The notes beneath the pieces are model-generated. The model saw only the letters and a program-made list of their open reading frames with translations, had not been told where the DNA came from and did not search any database. A program made the translations under genes and the position numbers. 64,000 nt of DNA. It comes from Pollenia angustigena. Taxonomy: Eukaryota; Arthropoda; Insecta; Diptera; Polleniidae. Position 1 is the stretch's first letter, and every line of letters begins with the position of its first letter. The stretch lies in the NCBI GenBank assembly GCA_930367215.1, contig OV884056.1, forward strand, positions 253,111,127-253,175,126, in the 5' to 3' direction. Of this stretch, positions 55,838 to 64,000 are shown piece after piece.

Positions 55838-56240
55838 AATTAAAAATTTTATCATTTTGCGAAGCACTAATGGTACATTTAAAAATATAAGCGCACAATT
55901 ATGAGCTACGCAATAAGACATACAGAGCTATAGTAAAGTAAGGGAAAGGAGTCTCAACAACTTAAAAAAAAAAAATTCATGTGCCACAGCATTCCTTTAC
56001 TACGAAGCAAGTTTGTAAGCGAGAATACTGAAAACCCAATAAAAAATTTTATAATTTTGCGAATCACTAATGGTACATTTAAAAATATAAGCGCACAATT
56101 ATGAGCTACGCAATAAGACATACAGAGATGCAGTAGCGTAAGTTATGGAGCTGTTAACAAGTTTCATTAAAGAAGAAATAATATTTCAAGTGCCACGGCA
56201 TTCCCTTAGTACGAAGCAGGTTTGTAAGGAATAGCATTAA
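55838..56240 (+). repeat. 200 bp tandem duplication
   Basis: Two units start (A)AATTTTATAATTTTGCGAA and share AGCGCACAATTATGAGCTAC at 55890 and 56090, exactly 200 bp apart. The unit start CCCAATAAAAAATTTT and the 'cattcccttagtacgaagcaggtttgtaag' end relate it to 40078-40395 and loosely to MITE family B. Confidence 0.75.
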
Positions 56241-56939
56241 AAATATCTGTAAAAAATTATTCAGTGTGTAAAGCTAATAGCTACGTTAAAGATTTTAATA
56301 TGCGTTGAATAAAGCTTTTTTTGTGTCAAAATTTTATTGCTTCAAAGTTGGAACTTGCCATATAAAACTCATGTCTTCCGTAAGTGATTGGGTAAGCAAA
56401 ACTTTTGTGTTTCTCCCTTACATACCTGCTTCCTTTCAAACTATATATATATTCTTATGTGACAGATAGAGATATTTAAATATTGCCGTTAAATTTGGCA
56501 TGAGTTCGCTCTCTCAAATAAATATTGGGAATATTGATGATAATCCATCAATAATGCTTTAAAGTTTGGTCGTATTTATTTCTCAATGTAGAAAATAAAT
56601 GGAAAAAAATATAACCCAAAAACACACTTATTTATAAAGATCCCTTAAACTCTATTTTCGAAAAGCATTCTTCTACGTCTAGAGCTGGAATGAATTATAA
56701 CATCGGGGTGACATAAAATCAAATTAGGTTTTTGCGATTAGAGATTGTTGTATTAAATTTTAGAATAATCGGGCCATACTTTACTATATATCCAATAAAA
56801 AGTACGCTGCCGAACAACACTTAAATAACTCTGAAACGCCAATGAATAATGATATTGTAATGAAAGTTTTCAAATAAATTTTGTGAAACATGAAATGATA
56901 ATGAAAAATTTCATGTTAAAGGGATTTTAATATACATGA
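56241..56939. other. No identifiable gene
   Basis: AT-rich spacer. Nothing supported. Confidence 0.35.
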
Positions 56940-57515
56940 GAAACACTTTATAAATTCTGATAATGAAAAAAACGGGTATTTTTGAAAAAAAAATTTATAT
57001 TTTGGTCATAACTTTTTTGTATCTGAACCGATTTTTCCGAAATTGTCGAAAAATATTTTCTACTAAAGATTTCCGATCCTATAAGGCGTAACCATAGGTC
57101 ATATGAGAGTCCAAAAATTCAGGTTTTTATAACACTTTTGATATTTTTTGTACGGGAGGTACCACGCCCACTTCTCCAATCCCGCCCACATTTTGTGGGA
57201 TGCTTTATATGGATAATCTTAATGTTCGTACCTAATTTGCAAACTTTGGCTCTTGCCGTTCTCAAAATATACAGAAATAATAAAAATACAACAACAACAA
57301 GGCATTTTTGGGAAAAATTAGTGGTAGTCGGGGTTTTTTGCGCATATCTGCCTCCCGAAAAACTGCTGTCATAAAAATTGGCCAACAGTTGTTAAGCATG
57401 ACAAGAAAATATTGGTTCAAATATATCGCAGATATTAAAGTCCCATATCATAAAATTTTATGTTTATAAAAAGATATCAAAGATTCGGCATGGCCGGATA
57501 TAGCGTTATTACTGA
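56940..57515 (+). repeat. Helitron-like fragment, third type
   Basis: It contains 'ggtcataacttttttgtatctgaaccgatttt', the GGAGGTACCACGCCCACTTC block typical of fly interspersed repeats, and a right end AAAGATTCGGCATGGCCGGA that is a variant of the 3' hairpin at 5281. The left border is not clear. ORFs on both strands here are accidental. Confidence 0.5.
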
Positions 57516-58312
57516 TTTAGTGTATATTTAAATTGCTTGCGATTTTGTTGGAATTATTTTTTTGTTGAACTACTTTTGCGGTTTGCCACGTTAGTGTACA
57601 TTTTTAACATTTTGGCCAATGTCCAAAATAAAAAGAGAAAACAAAAGCAAAATATTGTTTTAAACATCAGTCATGATTCATTTGTTTATACCTGTACATC
57701 CACATAACACAGTTTGTTCAAATAATGACAAATGTGAGAGTTTTATATATTTGTGCAGCCAAGGTATATTAGTTGAAATATATATCGCTTTGCTTCCTTT
57801 TTCCGCACAACTTTAAAACTTAGAACAAAAACATAAACTCAGCATAATTTTAAATATTCTCACATTATTACACTTTATAGCCTGAAAGAAAAAATTATAG
57901 TTTGCACTTGAGCTACAAATGTATTCCATCATAACTATCATAATATGTTTCCTAAGACTGTTGTATATTTCATTTCCTTTTTGTACGTTAAATGGACATT
58001 AAGCCTTGTAGTGATTACCTGTTGTTTTTTGTTGTTGTTTTGTATGCCCAAAAACCGCATTATGTTACAGAATATTAAGAGCTTGTGGATTTACAGTGTC
58101 TTGAAGACATGGGAGTTGTTTAGTATTTACTATTTTATTGTTGTTGTTATCTTAAGGTCAGATTTTTTTATACACTAAGGCCTCTGCTTCAAAAAAAAAA
58201 ACCTTATTTAATTTAAAAAGGATCGTCAAAATAAACTGTGAAATTTGATAGTACTAAAATATATTTTTTTTGGGTTTGAAAAGGGTATCAAAAAACATTA
58301 TTGGATGGAATA
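57516..58312. other. No identifiable gene
   Basis: AT-rich spacer. The 77-codon plus ORF at 57945-58178 is hydrophobic and has no domain I recognise. Confidence 0.35.
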
Positions 58313-59534
58313 CCAGTACCTCAATTCTGTAACTTTTTGAATTTAACTACCGATATCGTTAATTAACGAGAAATCTCGGTTACTTTAACGAATTTGTTAT
58401 TCTGTATTTTAAATAAACAAATATTTTTTTGTTTAGAAATATTGACGACAAATATCGGTAAAAATATAAGAACGTCAAAGTGAAAATTTTTTAAAATTAA
58501 TAAAAAATACAAAATAAATTTGCTTTATTGCATTTATTTTAACAAAACATGAATGAAAACGTGTAAATATTGATTATATTTCTAAACAAATATGTTGGTT
58601 TTAAATTCTTTTATACATAGGGAAAAATTTCCAGATGACTGAGCCACTCTAGCACAACATTCTGCTCTTACTTTTCATACCAGCACTACTGTATGTGAAA
58701 AGGGTATTTTGTGTTTGTACGAATGTGTGTAACACATTTAAATAAAGGTTCTATGCCTGCCTTTTAGTATACCGATTGACTCAGAATCAATGTCAGAATC
58801 CATTTAACGAAGCCCGTCCGTCTATCAGGATGGCTGGTTGTCTGTCCAAGATAACCTTGTGTGCAAATTACTGGTCGCAGTTTTAAAAATAATTTTATAA
58901 AATTTGGCTCATATGCGTTTATTGTCACAAGGTCGAAGCATTTTTATAATGGTGAGAAGCAGTTATTTAATTTTTATAGCCCACATGAAAACTTATTTCT
59001 GGAATAGGATTTGTGCCTATTAATAGCCATCTTGTTTTATAGACATTTGAGTTGAATAAGATCCAAAAATATTTTGTCGCAACCTACATTAATCACCAGA
59101 ACAAATTTTTTTAGAATCGGTCCATATTTGAACACAGCTCCCATACGAATACACTAATAATGGTAGATACTTAGATAATATTTGGCACAAAAATGTATTA
59201 TGTGGATAATAACCTCACGATTTTGGCGAAAACATGATCGCCCAAATACTACAATGTAGAGTCGGACTTGATCGACTATACTTTCTTACTTTTTTTGTGT
59301 TAAAAATTGGCTACTTTCTCTATATTTTTAATCTGTTAACAGTACATTTATTGTCGTTATTATTAAACAAGAACTTTTTTTGTGTCGTTAGCTACCGACA
59401 TTTTTTGCCGATAAAAATTGTTAAAATTTCATTACAGAATAGCTCTTAACGACAACTTTCGTTAGCTAACGAATTTTGACTACTTAACGACAATTTTTTG
59501 TCGTTAAAAAGTTACAGAATTTCAGTACAGGTCG
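58313..59534. mobile_element. TIR element with GTAC..(C/A)AATTCTGTAACTTTTT ends
   Basis: The left end has CAATTCTGTAACTTTTTGAA and the right end, inverted, AAATTCTGTAACTTTTTAAC. Subterminal regions repeat TTAACGA/TCGTTAA motifs on both sides (58350-58400, 59440-59510). A Helitron-like repeat occupies the centre. No transposase and no clear target duplication. Confidence 0.6.
58671..59290 (+). mobile_element. Helitron/DINE-like repeat, second family, uninterrupted copy
   Basis: It starts CATACCAGCACTACTGTATG and carries TATACCGATTGACTCAGAAT, a GTCCGTC-containing block near 58818 and a final hairpin AGTCGGACTTGATCGACTAT. The block order equals that of the split copy at 30109-31803. Confidence 0.7.
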
Positions 59535-59693
59535 ATTTATGTTGAGTATTACGTAAGTGCACCTAAATTACAAAATATTAACGTTAAAGTTTTAAAGGAA
59601 AAGTTTAATTTAACTTGCGATGGAGTTTTCAAAGAAATTTAGAGCATAGATAGAGGTTATAGAAATTTAATCTTGGGTTAGATAAGAGTAACA

Positions 59694-60460
59694 GTAGAGC
59701 TGGAGTAGAGTTAGGGTAGAGTTAGAGTAGAGTTGAAGTATAGTGAGAGTAGAGTAAGAGTACAGTTAGAGTAGAGTTAGACTAGATTTATAGTAGAGAT
59801 AGAGTAGAGTTAGAGTAGAGTTAGAGTAGAGTTAGAGTAGAGTTAGAGTAGAGTTGGAGTTAGAGTAGAGTTAGAGCAGAGTTAGAGTAGAGTTAGAGTA
59901 GAGTTAGAGTAGAGTTAGAGTAGAGTTAGAGTAGAGTTAGAGTAGAGTTAGAGTAGAGTTAGAGTAGAGTTAGAGTAGAGTTAGAGTAGAGTTAGAGTAG
60001 AGTTAGAGTAGAGTTAGAGTAGGGTTAGAGTAGAGTTAGAGTAGAGTTAGAGTAGAGTAGAGTTAGAGTAGAGTTAGAGTAGAGTTAGAGTAGAGTTAGA
60101 GTAGAGTTAGAGTAGAGTTAGAGTAGAGTTAGAGTAGAGTTAGAGTAATGTTAGAGTAGAGTTAGAGTAGAGTTAGAGTTAGAGTAGAGTTAGAGTAGCG
60201 TTAGAGTAGAGTTAGAGTAGAGTTAGAGTAGAGTTAGAGTAGAGTTAGAGTAGAGTTAGAGCAGAGTTAGAGTAGAGTTAGAGTAGAGTTAGAGTAGAGT
60301 TAGAGTAGAGTTTGAGTAGAGTAGAGTAGAGTAGAGTAGAGTAGAGTAGAGTAGAGTTAGAGTAGAGTAGAGTAGAGTTAGAGTAGAGTAGAGTAGAGTA
60401 GAGTAGAGTAGAGTAGAGTAGAGTAGAGTAGAGTAGAGTAGAGTAGAGTAGAGTAGAGTT
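59694..60460 (+). repeat. Satellite: 11 bp GAGTTAGAGTA grading into 5 bp GAGTA
   Basis: Units of 11 bp (AGAGT + AGAGTT) run from about 59694. From about 60318 to 60460 they collapse mostly into pure (GAGTA)n. The sixth base T insertion defines the longer unit. The Tyr/Leu/Ser ORF on the minus strand is repeat-encoded and not a gene. Confidence 0.95.
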
Positions 60461-61146
60461 CTTACTATCGTAAGAATAATTGCAAGCGATAGTATTTCTC
60501 GGTGTCATAGATGGCTGAAAGAAAATGGACTTAGTCTTGCAGCAGTCAAAACGGAAGCAATACTTGTAACTAATAGAAGATCCTTTAACATGCCTAATAT
60601 CATTGTCCAACAGGAGGAAATTTCCTTCAGACGCAGCCTCACTTACCTGAGCGTACAATTAGACGACAAACTCAACTTTCATGAACATGCAGGAAAAATA
60701 AGAGATAAAGCTCTGAAAACAGTTAACACACTGGCAAAAATAATGCCAAATTGCCGAGGTCCAAAAGACTCAACAAGAAGATTGATCAGCAGTGTGATTC
60801 GCTCACAGCTATTGTACGCCGCGCCAACTTTTGCTATGGCAATGAATAGAAGCTATGTGGTACAACAATTATAAAAACCACAAAGAATCAGTGCCTTACG
60901 TGTAGTGGTGGAGATGGTAGGTGGACCTATCGGTTAATCCCTAATATTCGCCGCTGGATAGAGAGAAAACATGGAAGCATGAATTATTTTATTACACAGA
61001 TGATGACCGATCATGGTAGTTTCAACAGCTACCTATATAGATTTAAGATCAAAACTTATAAACACTGTGGCGAATGCGGTGGTAAAGAAGATAATGCTTA
61101 ACACAATCTCTTCCATTGTCCAAGATGGGAACATGAGAGACTTGAG
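60461..61146 (+). pseudogene. R1-like LINE ORF2 fragment inside the satellite
   Basis: An open frame from 60461 to 60874 reads ISRCHRWLKENGLSLAAVKT, then EAILVTNRR and LTYLSVQLDDKLNF. This is the segment after the RT catalytic motif (W...GLxLAxxKTExxLxT...YLGVxLD) in R1-clade and related non-LTR retrotransposons. After an internal deletion and stops near 60874-60910, a second frame gives WIERKHGSMNYFITQMMTDH and the zinc-binding tail CGECGGKEDNA*HNLFHCPR (CX2C...HX4C with one stop). RT catalytic core, endonuclease and 3' UTR are absent. Both borders pass straight into (GAGTA)n. Confidence 0.8.
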
Positions 61147-61380
61147 AGTAGAGTAGAGTAGAGTAGAGTAGAGTAGAGTAGAGTAGAGTAGAGTAGAGTA
61201 GAGTAGAGTAGAGTAGAGTAGAGTAGAGTAGAGTAGAGTAGAGTAGAGTAGAGTAGAGTTAGAGTAGAGTTAGATTAGAGTTAGAGTAGAGTTAGACTAG
61301 AGTTAGAGTAGAGTAAGAGTAGATTTAGAGAAGAGTTAGAGTAGAGTCAGAGCAGATTAAGATTAGAGTTAGAATATAGC
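61141..61380 (+). repeat. Satellite continuation: 5 bp GAGTA then 11 bp units
   Basis: Pure (GAGTA)n from 61145 to about 61258 grades outward into 11 bp units and decays by about 61380. This is the mirror order of the left block, as expected if the LINE fragment split one array. Confidence 0.95.
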
Positions 61381-61505
61381 AAAACATATTTAGAGTAGAT
61401 TAAAAATAAAGTTAGATATAAATTTTTAAAACATTAAAAAATTGAGACAAATTATATTAGAAATCCGCATAGGAACAGCAAGGATTATTTAAATAGTAAA
61501 GGGTA

Positions 61506-62649
61506 AAGGGCCGATGTTGATTTTGAATAAAACACAAATTATTTAGAAAATTATTGGCATTTCTTTTTATTATGATAATATTGGAATGGTTCAATTATGT
61601 ATGGAACAAAATATCGGCCAAATGACCGCAGCGACCGCGACGGCACACCTCCATCCGATGGTCCAAATTTTCGATGTCGCTGAGGCATAATTAAGGTTCT
61701 ATGTCGGTAATGTGCCGAATTATCAAATTTTTTATCTCTTGAATTGTTGCTGCCTTATCGACGTACACCTTTTTTTTAATAATCCCAAAGAAATAAGTTC
61801 AACGGTTCAATAATCGTCCATTGAATTTATGGCGCACAAGAGCTATTGTTTCGTTAGCTGTGTGGCAAGTGGCACCGTCCTGTTAAAACCACACCCGCAT
61901 ATCCATATCTTCCAATTCGGGCCATAAAAAGTTTGTTATCATCTTACGATAGCGAACACCTGTCACAGTAACTATCTGACCGGCCTCATTTTGGAAAAAT
62001 ACGGCTCGATGATGTCGCCAACCTATAAACCGCACCAAACACTCACTCTTTGTGGGTGCATTGGTTTTTCGACAATCACTCTTGGATTATCATTCGCCCA
62101 AATGCGGCAATTCCGCTTATTGACGAATTTACTGAGGTGAAAATATGCCTCATCACTGAAGATGATTTTCTTTGAAAATTGATCATCCACTGTTGCCATT
62201 TCTTGCCACCATTCTGACCATTGACTACGTTTGGAATGGTCAAGAGGCTTTAGTTCTTGAGTCAATGACACCTTCTAAGAGTGTAAATGCTAGTCTTTAT
62301 GCATAATGCTCATCAACGACGAGCTTGAGTGGTGCAATTATTGGGCACGACGACGAGTTAAGGTAGACGGCTCTGATATTTTCCCATTTCCTAGAGACCC
62401 GGTTTGCTCAAATTTTTGCTCGATTTTTCCGATTGTACGCACATTTGGACGATTAAATTGACCAAAAAAATCACGCAGTGCACGATATGCATTTTGATTT
62501 GAACGCCCATTATTATTATAAGCCTGAATAACATTAACGCATTGCTCGATTGTCTATCTTTACATGGTTCAAATTGAGCAAGTCTGAAATTGAGAAATGT
62601 GAAATGAACTGCAGAAAAAAACTTGACGTTTACATAAAACATCGGTCCT
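61506..62649 (-). mobile_element. mariner-like element (about 1.14 kb), decayed
   Basis: The ends AAGGGCCGATGTT at 61506 and, inverted, AGGACCGATGTTTTATG at 62649 are flanked by TA (61504-61505, 62650-62651). The length fits mariner-type elements. A one-base difference at the left end is probably a later change. Confidence 0.75.
61640..62570 (-). pseudogene. mariner-family transposase, multiply broken
   Basis: Read right to left, the N-terminal helix-turn-helix segment (AYNNNGRSNQNAYRALRDFF then GQFNRPN) is near 62430-62530. A damaged linker has several stops. The first catalytic block IIFSDEAYFHL has its Asp at about 62153. PQRVSVWCGL is followed by a stop at 62023. The second block QDGATCHTA (about 61880) is preceded by a stop. 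The third catalytic block (DLTPLDxxLWG) is deleted, joining LLNR directly to a tail with KKKVYVDKAATIQEI (about 61760-61810). The element keeps most of the gene but cannot produce an active enzyme. Confidence 0.85.
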
Positions 62650-62651
62650 TA

Positions 62652-63405
62652 AAATTTAACCAACCTTTATTTAATTGAAGAAAAGTGCTTTATTTAAAGT
62701 GTAACACATTTGTATTCCATTCGACCAAATTTAATGAATAATTTATTCAAAATTAAGGAATTTTCCATAATATGAAAGGATATTATGATTTTGTTAAATT
62801 TTATTATTGTAATCAGACTTTTAAAAGAATGGATGGAGTTAATTCGCTGAAAAACTAAATTCATCTTTAAATATTTTAAGCTACCATTCTTTTATATCAT
62901 TCGTTAACAAATAAATACGAAGATTAATTCTTCTAAATATTTTGTTGAATTCATTTCCAAATGAGTTCATTTTTAGATGACTTAGAATTCCTTTGAATGA
63001 TTTAAATTTTCTACAATTATTTCTGTTACATTTTGAATATGTTGCTTTTCAAATAAAATTAAATTCCTTAAATGTTGTCCCATATTAACCCATATCGTCC
63101 CAATGTTCGATTTTTCCAACAGTAAATTTTACCCGTTTTTGCAATTTTTTTACTCTTTTTAGGTAAGAGAAAGAACTAATTTTTTTAAACAATTATATAT
63201 TGTAAAAGGTTAGCTACAAATATAAAAATAAAAGTTCTTCTCCACTTCACCCCTCCCTTGTATAACAAGGGCGAAGAAAAAACATTAATTTTAGCATAAT
63301 TTTAAAAACTGAAAACTTTGTATAAAATATAAAAAAATTAAAAAAGTGAAAATGCAGTTCCATTGAAAAACGATTAGACTTTCAACAACAGCAAAAACAT
63401 TTCCA
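62652..63405. other. No identifiable gene
   Basis: AT-rich spacer. A lone TTAACCCATATCG near 63087 resembles piggyBac-like ends, but no partner is seen. Confidence 0.35.
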
Positions 63406-64000
63406 CCGAGCCACGTCAAGAATGAAAGATTATCAATAACAATTTTAATTAATTTTCATGTTGTAAAAATTCCTTTCTTCACAAAAAATAATTTAATAAA
63501 AATTAAATTTCATGAACTTAAGCCTAATTAAAAATATTAAAAATTTGGATTAAAAACCATAAATAGTTCAACAAAATAACCACAATACTAATTATTGTTA
63601 AAGCTAAGGCACGAGCTCTATGTGTACATTTGTCCTTCAAGTTGTGCTGAAAAAGGTCAACAGAAAAGAGAAAGACAAAGTGAAAAAACAAAAAATGTAC
63701 TTGGACTTCAAGAAAAATTCTTGACGAAAGTACGAAAAAACAGAAGTAAAGGAAAAAACATGCAAAATCGATTAAAATGGATAATCATTCAGGAAAGCAA
63801 ATTTCGATCTACCAAATGTTAAAATACAATTGGTTTAAGGATTGATGTTTGACTAGTGACGTCAGCAGTCGTCGATGGCTGCGAGTGTAAGACGGCAAAT
63901 CCATCTGAGGAGATCGAGTGGTTGCGATCGAAACATGTCATGGTAACCTGCCGGCCAGGGTTCGAGCCCGAGCCACGTCAAGAATGAAAGATTATCAATA
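63406..64000 (+). repeat. 33 bp direct repeat bracketing about 530 bp with a SINE-like end
   Basis: A sequence starting CCGAGCCACGTCAAGAATGA occurs at 63406-63438 and, identically, at 63968-64000, where the window ends. Just before the second copy lies a GC-richer block (63868-63967) with a good pol III B box, GGTTCGAGCCC, and GATGGCTGCGAGTGTAAG further upstream, which suggests a tRNA-related SINE. The repeat may be a tandem duplication continuing past the window or a long target duplication. Confidence 0.5.
63868..63975 (+). repeat. Possible tRNA-related SINE segment
   Basis: The GGGTTCGAGCCCG B box is a near-perfect match. The A box candidate (TGGCTGCGAGTG) is weak and lies about 75 bp upstream, longer than in a normal tRNA. 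No poly(A) tail is visible before the direct repeat. Confidence 0.4.

Noticed and set aside
60278..60658. 126-codon minus ORF made of LLYST repeats
   Set aside because: Translation of the (GAGTA)n satellite; not a protein gene.
1..64000. CRISPR arrays, bacterial operons, phage or virus genomes
   Set aside because: No regularly spaced identical repeats with unique spacers and no prokaryotic gene organisation. The regular repeats present are eukaryotic satellites and transposon tandem units.

Overview
The window reads as AT-rich, transposon-dense euchromatin of a brachyceran fly, probably a calyptrate or drosophilid-like dipteran. The evidence is the type of mobile DNA: Helitron/DINE-1-like repeats with GTCY microsatellites, BEL/Pao, mariner, hAT, piggyBac-like and R1/LOA-type remnants. 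It is also the only host gene I can see, a TIA-1/Rox8/trivet-type RNA-binding protein on the minus strand. Two of its coding exons are present: an initiating exon at 52649-52715 and an RRM exon at 49148-49235. They join in phase across a 3.4 kb intron. Everything left of 49148 is most simply the next, very large intron of that gene, or the sequence beyond it; I found no further exon.

Layout. 1-13 kb: Helitron/DINE-like repeats, one with seven 153 bp tandem units, an internally deleted mariner, a second mariner fragment and small inverted repeats. 13-21 kb: copies of a dispersed repeat (family A, core GGCCTAAGCAACCAG), two piggyBac-like non-autonomous elements flanked by TTAA or its decayed form and carrying the palindrome GGTACCCGGGTACC, and nested MITEs. 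21-29 kb: a hAT-like repeat rich in ACCGGTT, a LINE fragment, and a hAT element with a perfect 8 bp target duplication. 29.5-32.2 kb: a decayed hAT containing a Helitron-like element that is itself split by two MITEs, one holding a further hairpin.

32.4-39.6 kb: a nearly intact BEL/Pao retrotransposon on the minus strand with one uninterrupted 1724-residue Gag-Pol frame, a tRNA-Lys-type primer site and almost identical LTRs. The last 245 codons have a much higher GC content than the rest, with the break inside the integrase core. 39.8-42.5 kb: a 2.7 kb element with TTAA/CCC ends holding a broken transposase-like gene. 43-51 kb: MITEs, a hAT relic, a 1.5 kb near-perfect palindrome and a second, nested palindrome inside the gene's intron. 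53-64 kb: MITEs, a possible SINE, two 11 bp-period minisatellites (one split by an R1-like LINE fragment), another Helitron-like repeat inside a TIR element, and a second mariner pseudogene.

No tRNA, rRNA, CRISPR or bacterial-type system is present. Most short ORFs are shadows in AT-rich or repetitive DNA. All family names rest on motif recognition by eye, not on searches.
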